A DNA stretch of 64,000 bases from Candidatus Bipolaricaulis sibiricus (GCA_004102645.1 CP034928.1:682001-746000), one strand, 5' to 3'; counted from the first letter of the stretch, positions 52,399-61,801 are shown. Translations and numbers: made by a program. The notes: generated by a model not told the origin, from the sequence alone.

Positions 52399-53484
52399 CT
52401 ACTTCGGAGATCCGACGATCCCCTCCACGAACCAGTCGAAGTCGCCCATCTTCTCATTGCCCCACACTTCGCCGTCGGCAATGCGGACGACACCGTTCTG
52501 GTCCCGGATGGGACCCTTGAAGGGCTGGATGAGTCCAGCCTTGAAGTCCTCCGCCACGGCGAGCACCTGCTCGCGAACCTCAGCGGGAACCCTCCCACCG
52601 AAGGGCGCGATCTCGAGGAACCCCTCAGCCAGACCACGGCGAACGAACCCGGTCCTCCAGGTGCCGCTGATCACGGCCTGGGCGCTCTCGGTGAAGTACT
52701 TCCCCCAGGTCAGGCCGAGGCCCGTGATCCACCCGTCCGGCGCGTACCGCCGCGCGTCGAGGGACATGAACCCGATCGTGTACTTCCCAGCGGCTTCGAC
52801 GGTCTGGATGACCGCGATCGGCGAGTCCAGGTGCATCGTGATCACGTCGCACCCCTGGTCAAGCAGTGCCTGAGCCGCCGCGGCCTCCTTGGTCGTGTCC
52901 CCCCAGCTGAACGTGAACAAGACGTGCGTTGTCACGGTGGGGTTCACCGCGCGGGCACCGAGGTGGAACCCGTTGACGTTGCCCAGCGTGTAGCCGAGGG
53001 GCATCCCCGCGACGAACCCGATCTTGTTCGTCTCCGTCATCAGGCCGGCCGCGACGCCCATGATGTAGAAGTGAAGCTGAGTTGTGGCGAAGAAGTTGCT
53101 GAAGTTCGGCCGTACTTCCCACCCACCTGGGTGCATGAACACCACGTTGGGGTGACGAGCGGCCACCGCCAGGGCGGGGTACTGCAGGGGGAACCCGCAG
53201 GGCAGGATCAGCCGCGCCCCCTGCCGAATCATCGTCTCCATCACGCTCTCCGCCTCGGCGTCCGTGACGTACTCCGCAACGATCAACCGGATGCCGGGGA
53301 TGTTCCGTCCAACCTCCAGCGCCGCATCGTAGAACGACTGGTTGTAGCCCGCATCGTTCTTCGGCCCCGGAAGAAGCAGACCGATGGTCAGGACGGGCTC
53401 TGCCGCCACGACCATCCCGCCCAGGAACAGCCCCGCCATCACCGCCGCCCATCCGAACCGCGTCATCCATGCGTTGACCCTCAT
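52399..53484 (-). CDS. BMP family ABC transporter substrate-binding protein
   Basis: A 361-residue exported binding protein for purine nucleosides or related heterocycles. The signal peptide (about 1-28) has no lipobox cysteine, unlike lipoprotein relatives. The mature part begins TIGLLLPGPKNDAGYNQSFY, with VVFMHPGGWEVRPNFSNFFA and TNKIGFVAGMPLGYTLGNVN in the binding lobes. It feeds the two permeases and ATPase encoded upstream. Start ATG with AGGGAGGGC. Confidence 0.92.
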   Translation of the reverse strand: MRVNAWMTRFGWAAVMAGLFLGGMVVAAEPVLTIGLLLPGPKNDAGYNQSFYDAALEVGRNIPGIRLIVAEYVTDAEAESVMETMIRQGARLILPCGFPLQYPALAVAARHPNVVFMHPGGWEVRPNFSNFFATTQLHFYIMGVAAGLMTETNKIGFVAGMPLGYTLGNVNGFHLGARAVNPTVTTHVLFTFSWGDTTKEAAAAQALLDQGCDVITMHLDSPIAVIQTVEAAGKYTIGFMSLDARRYAPDGWITGLGLTWGKYFTESAQAVISGTWRTGFVRRGLAEGFLEIAPFGGRVPAEVREQVLAVAEDFKAGLIQPFKGPIRDQNGVVRIADGEVWGNEKMGDFDWFVEGIVGSPK

Positions 53485-53636
53485 GCGTGCCCTCCCTTCA
53501 CTTGCACAGTCCACAATCCACCACTTCCGACCTGTTTCGGCTCGATCCGGTTCGCTTCCCTGTGCCTCACCTCCCGTGCGGTCTATGCTCACGCCTCCCA
53601 TGCGCTTCGATTGCCCCAGATCTCCCATTCCCACGG

Positions 53637-54554
53637 TCACTCCTCGCCCAGGTACGCCCGACCCAGGGCGCCAGGTGCCGCAAAGCGCCGCGCGCCGCTC
53701 CACGCCAGGAGCACCCCGAGTGTCAGGACGTACGGGATCATGTTGAGGAGGAACGGCGACACCCCGGCGCCCATCGCCTGCAGCTGGAGCTGGAGCGTGA
53801 CCGCTCCCCCGAACAGCAGCGCCCCGACGATCGCCCGCAACGGGTGCCACTTCGAGAAGATGACCAAGGCCACCGCCACGAATCCACGGCCTCCGGTCAT
53901 CCCTTCGGTCCAGGTCCGTGCCAGCGCGACCGAGAGGTGGGCCCCGGCCAGTCCCGCCAGGAACCCGCAGGTCAACGCTGCTTGGTACTTGAGCGCGCCG
54001 ATCCGTCGCCCCGCCGCAAACGCGGCGGAAGGGTTCTCGCCCACCGCCCGTAGGCTGAGCCCCCATCGGGTGCGGTACAGGGCCCACCACACGAGGACCG
54101 CCACCGGAACCGCGAGGTAGACGACGAGGTCGTAGTTGAACATCGTCCTCGTGACCCACGGGAAGACGGTCACCCCCGGGATCTGGTACCGCGCCAACCC
54201 CGCGACTCCGCTTCCGACATAGGCCCGCCCAACCATGGCGCTGATCCCCATGCCGAAGAACATCACCGTCAGGCCGCTCGCCAACTGGTTTGCCTTCCGT
54301 GTCACAACGAGGAACGCGTACACCAGGTTGAACAGGGCGCCGGCCATCGCCGCCCCCCCCAGTCCCAACCACGGATCGCCGGTCTCGACGGTGACCGCGA
54401 AACCCACGGAGGCCCCGAGGAGAAGAAGGCCCTCCAGGCCAAGGTTGACCATCCCCGCCCGTTGGCCGATGACCTCGCCCAGCGTCGTGTACAGGAGGGG
54501 AACCCCGTACATGATCGTTCCAGACAGCAGACTGCCGAAGAACGCCCAGTTCAC
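53637..54554 (-). CDS. Nucleoside ABC transporter permease (second)
   Basis: About 305 residues, eight to ten hydrophobic helices, branched-chain/ribose permease fold (NupQ/YufQ type). GQRAGMVNLGLEGLLLLGA is the family's early signature, and AVGENPSAAFAAGRRIGALK is the cytosolic coupling loop that contacts the ATPase. The GTG overlaps the previous permease stop by four bases and has GGGAGG. Confidence 0.9.
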   Translation of the reverse strand: MNWAFFGSLLSGTIMYGVPLLYTTLGEVIGQRAGMVNLGLEGLLLLGASVGFAVTVETGDPWLGLGGAAMAGALFNLVYAFLVVTRKANQLASGLTVMFFGMGISAMVGRAYVGSGVAGLARYQIPGVTVFPWVTRTMFNYDLVVYLAVPVAVLVWWALYRTRWGLSLRAVGENPSAAFAAGRRIGALKYQAALTCGFLAGLAGAHLSVALARTWTEGMTGGRGFVAVALVIFSKWHPLRAIVGALLFGGAVTLQLQLQAMGAGVSPFLLNMIPYVLTLGVLLAWSGARRFAAPGALGRAYLGEE

Positions 54555-55639
54555 GACAACCTCCCGAGCAGACGGGGCTTCGCCAGGACGACGAACAGGA
54601 TCAGCGCCATCAGCACGTTGATCGCGGCGAACGGTACCCCTTGCGTGATCTGCAGAAGCGATCCCGCGGAGAACACGACAGCAAGAACAAACGACATCGT
54701 CACGATGCCGAGGGGACTCCCCCCGGCGAGCCAGCTGATGAGAAACCCGCTGAACCCGTAGCCGGGGGAGAACCCGGCTCGGAGGCGTCCGTGGAGTGCG
54801 GACACCTCGGCCATCCCGGCCAGGCCGGCGATTCCGCCGGCCACGAACATCGCCACCACGATGTACAGACCAAGGCGGATCCCGAGACGCCGAGCCGCCT
54901 CCGGATTCCCGCCGATGGCGCGCATCTTCAGCCCCCACGCGGTCTTCTCCACCACGAACCAGAACAGGAACAACAGGACCAGGGCCAGCACGAGGCCAAG
55001 GTGGATGCGCGAGTTGAAGAACCGCGGCAGCCGGGCCGCGGCGGGAAACGCCGCAGACTGCGGAAAAGCAGACGCCCCGATCTCCCGGGACCGCCACGCC
55101 CCGTACACGAAGAACCCCACGATGAGCGGCGAGACGTAGTTCATCAGGAGCGTAGTGATCGTCTCATTGACGAGCCCCCGGGCCCGGAAGAACCCGGCCA
55201 CCGCTGCCCAAACCCCGCCCCCCACGAACCCGAGACCGATCAGCAGGGGAATGAACGCTGTCGCGGGCAGGGTGGGGAACGTGATCGCCCCCCAGGTCGC
55301 CAGCCACGCCCCCATGTACAGCTGGCCCTCCCCACCCACATTGATCAGCCCCAGCTTGGACGGAAGCGCCACCGCGATCGCGGTGAGCAACAAGGGGATC
55401 ATCCGCACCACGACCTCGGAGAATCCGTACCACGAGCCCAACGTGAACGAGAACGTGTCCCTGTACGCTTGGATCGGGTCCTTGCCCGCCAGCAGCAGGA
55501 CCGCTGCGTACGCCGCGAGACCGATCGCCAGGACGAGCACGTACCGCACGCCGGCGATCGCCCACCCTCGCCTGGCGATCCCCGCCCCCGCAGTCCACGG
55601 TCCCTTGAGCCTCTGCCCGGCTTGCCGCCCGGGGTTCAT
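54551..55639 (-). CDS. Nucleoside ABC transporter permease (first)
   Basis: 362 residues, NupP/YufP type. LPSKLGLINVGGEGQLYMGA is the signature and AIGGNPEAARRLGIRLGLYI the coupling loop. It pairs with the following permease to make the channel. ATG overlaps the ATPase stop by four bases, so the transporter genes are translationally coupled. Confidence 0.92.
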   Translation of the reverse strand: MNPGRQAGQRLKGPWTAGAGIARRGWAIAGVRYVLVLAIGLAAYAAVLLLAGKDPIQAYRDTFSFTLGSWYGFSEVVVRMIPLLLTAIAVALPSKLGLINVGGEGQLYMGAWLATWGAITFPTLPATAFIPLLIGLGFVGGGVWAAVAGFFRARGLVNETITTLLMNYVSPLIVGFFVYGAWRSREIGASAFPQSAAFPAAARLPRFFNSRIHLGLVLALVLLFLFWFVVEKTAWGLKMRAIGGNPEAARRLGIRLGLYIVVAMFVAGGIAGLAGMAEVSALHGRLRAGFSPGYGFSGFLISWLAGGSPLGIVTMSFVLAVVFSAGSLLQITQGVPFAAINVLMALILFVVLAKPRLLGRLS

Positions 55640-57177
55640 TCCCCCACCTCGGAGTCCGTCATGAGGTGCCCGATCGTGTGACGATCCACCTCGGAAGGGC
55701 GGAACGCCCCCACGATCCGCCCCTTGCGCAGGACGATCAGCCGATCGCTCAGACCCAGGAGCTCGTCCAGATCTTCGGATACCAGCAACACGCCTCCCCC
55801 TTCGTTTCTGAGGTGGACGAGCACCCGGCGCGCCGCCACCGCGCTTCGGACGTCGAGTCCCCGCGTCGGGTACGAGGCCACCAGCAGCCGTGGTCGGCGG
55901 CCCAGCTCCCTCGCCAGCACAGCCCGCTGGAGCTGCCCCCCGGACAGAGCCCGCACCGGTGCGTACGGGGTCAGGGGCTCGAACTCCAGCGCGGCAAACG
56001 ACGTGGCGATATCACGACGGACGCGGTTCCAGTCCAGCGCCAGCCCCCCCCACCGCGCATACCCAGCGACATCGCCCAGCGCAGCGTTCTGGGACAGGGT
56101 CATCCACGGGACGACGGCCATCCCCAGCGGGTCCTCGGGAACGAACCCCACACCGCTGGCGCGAATCCGCGCCGCACTCCACGCGGTCGCGTTGACTCCG
56201 TGAAGCCACCGCTCCCCCCCCGCGCACGGGATCAAGCCGAGGATCACATCCACCAGCTCTCGCTGCCCGTTTCCCGACACCCCAGCCACGCCCAGGATCT
56301 CCCCGCGGTGGATCTCGAGACGTACACCCCGCAGCGGAGTACCCGCACCCTGTGGCCGCGTGCTGACGCCGCGCAGCGCCACCAGAGGAGGCCCGTCGGT
56401 CCCCACCGGCACCGGGGCAACCCCGGCATCCTGGGGGGCAGCGTCGCCGAACATCAGCCGCACCAGCGCCGCCTCGGTCGCCTCCGCCCGCCGGAGGGTC
56501 CCCGCGACCCGCCCCCGCTGCATCACGGTGATCCGATCGGCGCACGCCAGCACCTCGCGCATCTTGTGCGTGATGAAGACGATCGCGTACCCATCAGCTT
56601 TCAGACGCTTAAAGACGTTGAACAGGCCATCGATCTCGTGCGGGGCGAGAACCCGGGTCGCCTCGTCGAACACCAGGACCTTCGCTCGGCCGACGAGCAG
56701 CTTGAGGATCTCCACCTTCTGCTGGTCCCCGATCGGGAGCTCGCGCACCGGAGCGCGAGGGTTCACCTGCAGCCCGTACCTCTGGCCTAGGGCCACGATC
56801 TGATCGCCCACGCGCCGCGTGTCCACCACCGCCGGCAGCTCGGGGAGGTACAGCGCGATGTTCTCCGCTACCGTCATCGCGGGGATGAGGGTGAACGTCT
56901 GGAACACCATGCCGATCCCGTGGCGTCGCGCGTCGTGCGGGGAGTGGATCTGCACTGGACGGCCCTGTAGCCGGATCTCCCCACAATCGGCACGGTAGAA
57001 CCCATAGAGGATCTTCATGAGCGTGCTCTTCCCCGCCCCGTTCTCCCCCAGCAGCGCGTGGACCTCTCCCGGCTGAAGGACGAGGTCCACCCGGTCGTTG
57101 GCCACCACCGCGGGGAAGCGCTTGGTGATGCCCCGCAGCTCCACCATCGGCCCGGTCTCTTGGCTCGTCTTTACCAT
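55636..57177 (-). CDS. Nucleoside/purine ABC transporter ATP-binding protein (tandem NBDs)
   Basis: About 513 residues with two nucleotide-binding domains. The first has a normal Walker A (GENGAGKSTLMKILYGF) but an altered signature, LPIGDQQKVEILKLL, and a Walker B region VLVFDEATRVLAPHE in which the usual Pro of DEPT is Ala. The second has a degenerate Walker A (GVSGNGQRELVDVIL) and a Walker B ending SYPTRGLDVRSA in place of the catalytic Glu, as is usual in this family. Start: ATG at 57177 preceded by GGGGGAA; two upstream ATGs are nearer the transcription start. Confidence 0.92.
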   Translation of the reverse strand: MVKTSQETGPMVELRGITKRFPAVVANDRVDLVLQPGEVHALLGENGAGKSTLMKILYGFYRADCGEIRLQGRPVQIHSPHDARRHGIGMVFQTFTLIPAMTVAENIALYLPELPAVVDTRRVGDQIVALGQRYGLQVNPRAPVRELPIGDQQKVEILKLLVGRAKVLVFDEATRVLAPHEIDGLFNVFKRLKADGYAIVFITHKMREVLACADRITVMQRGRVAGTLRRAEATEAALVRLMFGDAAPQDAGVAPVPVGTDGPPLVALRGVSTRPQGAGTPLRGVRLEIHRGEILGVAGVSGNGQRELVDVILGLIPCAGGERWLHGVNATAWSAARIRASGVGFVPEDPLGMAVVPWMTLSQNAALGDVAGYARWGGLALDWNRVRRDIATSFAALEFEPLTPYAPVRALSGGQLQRAVLARELGRRPRLLVASYPTRGLDVRSAVAARRVLVHLRNEGGGVLLVSEDLDELLGLSDRLIVLRKGRIVGAFRPSEVDRHTIGHLMTDSEVGE

Positions 57178-57246
57178 GTCGGTTCCCCCGCGGTTCGTGT
57201 CCATTCGCCCATGGAACAGGCTTAGACAGCCCATCCGTCAGGAGCA

Positions 57247-57274
57247 TTATGTGTGCTGGCAGGGACACCACAAG
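57247..57274 (-). promoter_or_regulatory. Promoter of the transporter-fdrA operon
   Basis: On the minus strand TTGTGG (57274-57269), 16 nt, CATAAT (57252-57247). It gives the operon a promoter separate from the upstream pucR. Confidence 0.55.
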
Positions 57275-57305
57275 TGTGAAGGCCGAACAAGCTATAGCCG
57301 GTTCA

Positions 57306-57322
57306 TTGTCAAGAGATGACAA
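57306..57322. promoter_or_regulatory. Perfect inverted repeat, candidate PucR operator
   Basis: TTGTCA-AGAGA-TGACAA, a perfect 6-bp dyad with a 5-nt centre, 32-60 bp upstream of the transporter promoter and 16 bp past the pucR stop. The stem is too short and AT-rich for an intrinsic terminator, so a protein-binding site is preferred. Confidence 0.5.
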
Positions 57323-57337
57323 ATCGCCGGGCGACGG

Positions 57338-59047
57338 TTACGCGGCCCCCGTTCCGGCGACGAGGGGGTACAACTGGAGGGCCACCTCCAGGGCGAGCCG
57401 CTGGTTCGGATCGTCCAGCGCGGCGCCGACCACCTCACGGATCCTGGACAGGCGGTACCGCATCGTGTTGTAGTGGATCCCCAGGGCCCGGGCGGCCCTC
57501 CCCAGGTTCCTGTTCTCGGCGAGGTACACCCGCAGCGTCTCCACAAGCTGGGATCCCAGGGCCCGGTCCCGCTCCAGCAGAGGCCCGAGCACGTCCTCGC
57601 AGAACCGCCCCACCCCCCCGGGCAGGTCGGTGCGGGAGATGAACCGGAACAGCCCGAGATCCTCGTACCGTGCGACCACACTGGTTGCGCGCTTGTGGAT
57701 GACCTTGCCGACCTCGATGCTCTGCACCGCGCACTGGTAGGCATGCCGGAAGTCGGCCAGGTCCTGAGTCAGACCGCTGATCCCCACCGACACGGTATGG
57801 GGGGCATTCTGCTGCTCGATCCGCAGGCACACCTGGTGGAGCTCATCGATCAGCGTCTTCCCAGCTCGGGGCGCGTGCTCCCCCCCCTGGGGGAGGAACA
57901 CGACGAGCCGGGACCCGTGGCGCCAGAACGACGCGTCGGGGTGCGCGATCCGAACGTAGCGCCGCGCGAGGTGAAGGCTCGAGTCGATCCCGCTCTGCCG
58001 CACCCGCTCTGCCGCCGCAAGGAGCGTCCCCGACGGTAGATCCGGTGTCACCACCACCACCCAGAATGGCGGTTCGAGCTGGGTTCCCATCCCCGCAGCG
58101 AGCTGCCGGGCGCTGTCCCGCGCGGCGGCTCGCTCGGAGAGCAACCCCTCCAGAATCTCGTTTTGAAACTGCTGTTCGACCTGGCTGAGGGACCGCGTCT
58201 CCATCATCTTCAGCGCGATCACGGTTGCCCCGTGCTCGAGCGCTACCATCTCCGCCGAATGCAGCGGGGGCGCCAGTTCCCCCCACACGATGATCTCTCC
58301 GAGGTCGAGCGAGCTCACCCGGATTGCCCGCGAGAGGTGGACCAGCGGCCCTGCCGACGTCGGCACCACCAGCCGCCGCGTGCTGCCGCCCGGGAGCACG
58401 TCGCGCGGCACCGGAGCGTAGTTCGCCCCGAGGTACACGTCGCCGGTCGCGTCCTTCTCCAGGAACTCGGCATGCTCGTGCGCCTTCCCCGCCACGACGC
58501 CGGAGCCCAGCACCCGACGGAAGCGGTCGACGATCGTCACCGGCCGCCCCACGACCTGGGCGATCACGTGGGCGATGTCGGAGTAGCTCCCCCCGCCCAG
58601 CACGAGGTCCACGAACTGACGGAGCGTAGCTTCCGACTGCCGCAGCTCGTTCGCCTGCAGGTTGAGGATCCGGCTCGTGAGGGGCTGGATGATGTCGATG
58701 AACGACACCCGCGGGGGGAGCTCGATGAGGGGGAACCTTCGCTCATCCGCCGCATCGAGCATGCACGGCGGAAGCTCTCCGATGTAGCTGTCAGGGGTCA
58801 CCGCCAACCCCGCGAGGCCCTTCTCGGCCAGGCGTGGCACCAGGGTCTCCACCGCGGCCGCGTTGTCGCGGAGGGGATAGAGGGTGGTCACCAGCAGCTC
58901 GCCGGGGTGGACCCAGTCGAGGATGTTCGGCACCTCCATGACGTTCACCGACCGGATGACGTTGTCCAGGCCGTCCTTACCGGCCACCACCTTCGCCCTG
59001 CGCAAGGGCTCGGCGATCGTCAGAGCTTCCCGAACCGTGAGCGCCAT
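57338..59047 (-). CDS. PucR family transcriptional regulator
   Basis: A 569-residue purine-catabolism-type regulator. The N-terminal PucR domain begins MALTVREALTIAEPL and contains GELLVTTLYPLRDN; a GAF-like middle and GGDEF-like linker follow; the C-terminal helix-turn-helix (VETLRVYLAENRNLGRAARA, LGIHYNTMRYRLSRI) binds DNA. PucR homologues activate allantoin, urate or other purine-pathway genes on binding a pathway metabolite. Its placement at the head of the transporter and fdrA genes points to control of that operon. ATG start with GGGAG. Confidence 0.93.
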   Translation of the reverse strand: MALTVREALTIAEPLRRAKVVAGKDGLDNVIRSVNVMEVPNILDWVHPGELLVTTLYPLRDNAAAVETLVPRLAEKGLAGLAVTPDSYIGELPPCMLDAADERRFPLIELPPRVSFIDIIQPLTSRILNLQANELRQSEATLRQFVDLVLGGGSYSDIAHVIAQVVGRPVTIVDRFRRVLGSGVVAGKAHEHAEFLEKDATGDVYLGANYAPVPRDVLPGGSTRRLVVPTSAGPLVHLSRAIRVSSLDLGEIIVWGELAPPLHSAEMVALEHGATVIALKMMETRSLSQVEQQFQNEILEGLLSERAAARDSARQLAAGMGTQLEPPFWVVVVTPDLPSGTLLAAAERVRQSGIDSSLHLARRYVRIAHPDASFWRHGSRLVVFLPQGGEHAPRAGKTLIDELHQVCLRIEQQNAPHTVSVGISGLTQDLADFRHAYQCAVQSIEVGKVIHKRATSVVARYEDLGLFRFISRTDLPGGVGRFCEDVLGPLLERDRALGSQLVETLRVYLAENRNLGRAARALGIHYNTMRYRLSRIREVVGAALDDPNQRLALEVALQLYPLVAGTGAA

Positions 59048-59243
59048 CGCGTTCTCCCGCTGCCGCCGTCGGAAGGGAGTCTACTCGAGCCGCCGCCCCC
59101 CCACCCAGGCCCACCCGGGGCCCGGGCCCGAGGGCGGGCTCGGGCTCCCCGGGCCGACCGCGACCCCTGCTGTCCGGAGTGCCGTTCCCATCGATCGCTC
59201 GCCTGCGGCCCGGCCGTCGGAGCACGCCCCGGCCGCACCGCGG

Positions 59244-60206
59244 TCACCGCCGGACCCCCAACGGCCCCACCCCGCGCGGGAACAGGTCGGCCCGGAACGC
59301 TGTCAGGACGCGCTCTCCTTCCCCGAGGAGCGCGACGAACTCGCTTCCCCGGGCGAGGAGGGTTCCCCCGAAGGCGCCGGTCTGCGCCCAGTAGCGGTCC
59401 AGCACGACCGCGGTCCCCCCAGCATCGACCTCTACCACCCCGTGCCATCGCAGCTCGCCCGTGCCGTCACCGCCGGTGCTCGCTCCGGATCTCCCGCCGG
59501 GGCCGGTCGCCACGCCGATCGTGGCCAGGGGGAGCACCCCATCCTCGGCGCGGGCTGCGTACAGAGCGGGGAGAACGACGTACGCGGCGAGCGTCCCGGC
59601 AAACAGGGCGTTGCCCTCGGGCAGTGGCAGCTCCCGCTCGTCATTGCCCACCGTCACCGTCGCCACCCCGCCCTCGACCCGCGCCGCGATGCGCTGGTTC
59701 CCGAACCCCAGCGGCCCTCGGGCCTCCAAGGTGTACGACCGGGGACTCAGGTCGGGGCCCCACTCGATCTCCTGGTCGAACGACACGCTCACGGTGACGA
59801 ACAGGACTCGGAAGAAGAACCGGCCGGAGGAGGTCAGGTTCACCGTGGCGGCGTTCCGTCGCACCAGCCGGTACTCCTCCTCCGCGACCCGCCTCCCGTC
59901 GAGGTCGTACACCAGCCGCCCCGCTTGGACGTAGCCCACCGGCAGCACGTCCGACAGCGGGCGGACCGCCGTGGCGGCCGGGGCACCGGCGTCCAGCGGC
60001 TCCTCCTCGTCCGCGTCCACGACCTCCAGCGCCGGAGGAGAGGCAGGGGCGGGCGGGGTGCGCCACTCCGCGGGGATCCCCTCCGACTTCGGCACGCTGG
60101 GCGGGGGTGACCACGGGCGAACGAACGCGAGGAGGACACCAGCGGCGATGCTGACGATCCCGCCGATGACGAGCCATCTCCGTCGGCTTCGCTGTCTGGA
60201 CACCAT
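59244..60206 (-). CDS. Membrane-anchored protein of unknown function
   Basis: 320 residues, not recognised. An N-terminal hydrophobic anchor (WLVIGGIVSIAAGVLLAFV) after a basic stretch, a Pro/Glu/Ala-rich linker (residues 35-90), and a beta-rich extracytoplasmic domain. The 'V.AGRLVYDLDGRRVAEEEYRL' strand pattern and later ALYAARAEDG hint at a lipoprotein/outer-surface lipid-binding-like fold similar to DUF3108-type proteins, but this is uncertain. Unlike its neighbours it shows no operon partner. Confidence 0.65.
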   Translation of the reverse strand: MVSRQRSRRRWLVIGGIVSIAAGVLLAFVRPWSPPPSVPKSEGIPAEWRTPPAPASPPALEVVDADEEEPLDAGAPAATAVRPLSDVLPVGYVQAGRLVYDLDGRRVAEEEYRLVRRNAATVNLTSSGRFFFRVLFVTVSVSFDQEIEWGPDLSPRSYTLEARGPLGFGNQRIAARVEGGVATVTVGNDERELPLPEGNALFAGTLAAYVVLPALYAARAEDGVLPLATIGVATGPGGRSGASTGGDGTGELRWHGVVEVDAGGTAVVLDRYWAQTGAFGGTLLARGSEFVALLGEGERVLTAFRADLFPRGVGPLGVRR

Positions 60207-60261
60207 GGTCTCGGTAACCAGTCTACCCGATGCGCTGTCTGAATCCGGTGCCGGGATGGGC

Positions 60262-60267
60262 TAAGCT
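60262..60267 (+). promoter_or_regulatory. -10 box of malQ
   Basis: TAAGCT eight bases before the malQ ATG, with a weak -35 (CTGAAT) 17 nt upstream. Transcription would begin at or next to the A of ATG, and no Shine-Dalgarno is present, so malQ is probably leaderless. Confidence 0.45.
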
Positions 60268-60274
60268 ACCCGCA

Positions 60275-61801
60275 ATGGAGCTCGCGCGGTCGTTCGGGAT
60301 CGTCGTCCACCCGACCAGCTTCCCCAACCGGTGGGGAATCGGAACCCTCGGTGACGCGGCCCGCGCCTTCCTGGATTGGCTGGCCTCGGCCGGGGCCCGC
60401 TGGTGGCAGGTGCTCCCCCTCGGGCCCACGGGGTACGGGGATTCGCCGTACCAGTCGTTCTCCGCGTTCGCGGGGAACCCGTACCTGCTCGACCCGGACG
60501 AGTTCGTCGCCCGGGGCTGGCTCCCCGCCGGGCCGATCCCCCCAGCGCCCCTCGACCGGGTCGACTTCGGGTGGGTCTACGCGACGCGGTGGCCGCTCCT
60601 GCGCCGCGCCTACGACGGATTCTTGCGCCGCGCCCGGTGGTCAGAACGACGCGAGCTGTCGCGGTTCCGCCGCGCGGAGGAAACGTGGCTCGCCGACTAC
60701 GCGCTGTTCATGGCCCTCAAGGCCCACTTCCACGGCACGCCTTGGCCGACCTGGCCCCGTGAGCTTGCTGAACGTGCTCCGCGCGCTCTGTCTGGGGCGC
60801 GCCGGGCCCTGGCCGAGGAGGTGGGGTTCCACGCCTGGACCCAGTGGCGCTTCTTCGCAGCCTGGGATCTCGTTCAGGAGCACGCGCGCGGCCACGGGAT
60901 CGGGATCGTCGGCGACATGCCGATCTTCGTGTCCCACGACTCGGCCGATGTGTGGGCTCATCCGGAGCTGTTCTACCTCGACCGCCACGGGAACCCGACC
61001 GTCATCGCAGGTGTCCCGCCGGACTACTTCAGCGCCACCGGACAACGGTGGGGGAACCCCCTCTACCGGTGGGACGTCCTCGCCGAGGATGGGTTTGCGT
61101 GGTGGGTCGCCCGGGTGCGTCACGCGCTGCGAACGTGCGACCTCGTGCGGCTCGACCACTTTCGCGGGCTCGAGGCGTACTGGGAGATTCCCGCCACCGA
61201 GCCGACCGCGATCCACGGGCGGTGGGTCAAGGCTCCCGGCGAGGACCTTCTGCGGACGATCCGACGCGAACTCGGGAACGTGCCGATCGTGGCGGAGGAT
61301 CTCGGGGTGATCACCCCCGAGGTGAACGCGCTGCGCGACCGGTTCGAGCTGCCTGGGATGCGGGTCCTCCAGTTCGCGTTCGAGGGTGGGGACGACAACC
61401 CGCACCTCCCCCACAACTACCCCGAGCACGGTAGGATCCTGGTCTACACGGGGACCCACGACAACGACACCACCCGCGGGTGGTTTGGCAGCGCCGCGCC
61501 GGAGGAGCAGGAGCGCACCCGTGGGTACCTCGCTCGCCACGGGATCCGCGCCGACCGGGACGAGGACGTCCCCTGGGCGCTGATCCGCCTGGCGTTCGTC
61601 AGCCGTGCCGCGCTGGCGATGATCCCCCTGCAGGACGTGTTGAGCGCGGACTCCTCGGCCCGGATGAACACCCCGGGGAAGCCCGAGGGCAACTGGTCGT
61701 GGCGGTACCGCCCCGCGGACCTGGTCCCCGATCACGCCGCGCGCCTGCGTGAGGCCGCCACGGACACGGGACGGGTTGCCGCCCCGCACCGGGGCCAGTA
61801 G
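60275..61801 (+). CDS. malQ: 4-alpha-glucanotransferase (amylomaltase)
   Basis: GH77 enzyme that disproportionates maltodextrins; 508 residues, the short thermophile-type length. GARWWQVLPLGPTGYGDSPY at the N-terminus; the nucleophile Asp in RLDHFRGLEAYWEIP; the acid/base Glu in VAEDLGVITPEVNALRDRF; and YTGTHDNDTTRGWFG. Start ATG (MELARSF) chosen over an earlier in-frame ATG that overlaps the promoter. Likely linked to glycogen or starch use, with no sugar genes adjacent. Confidence 0.95.
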   Translation: MELARSFGIVVHPTSFPNRWGIGTLGDAARAFLDWLASAGARWWQVLPLGPTGYGDSPYQSFSAFAGNPYLLDPDEFVARGWLPAGPIPPAPLDRVDFGWVYATRWPLLRRAYDGFLRRARWSERRELSRFRRAEETWLADYALFMALKAHFHGTPWPTWPRELAERAPRALSGARRALAEEVGFHAWTQWRFFAAWDLVQEHARGHGIGIVGDMPIFVSHDSADVWAHPELFYLDRHGNPTVIAGVPPDYFSATGQRWGNPLYRWDVLAEDGFAWWVARVRHALRTCDLVRLDHFRGLEAYWEIPATEPTAIHGRWVKAPGEDLLRTIRRELGNVPIVAEDLGVITPEVNALRDRFELPGMRVLQFAFEGGDDNPHLPHNYPEHGRILVYTGTHDNDTTRGWFGSAAPEEQERTRGYLARHGIRADRDEDVPWALIRLAFVSRAALAMIPLQDVLSADSSARMNTPGKPEGNWSWRYRPADLVPDHAARLREAATDTGRVAAPHRGQ

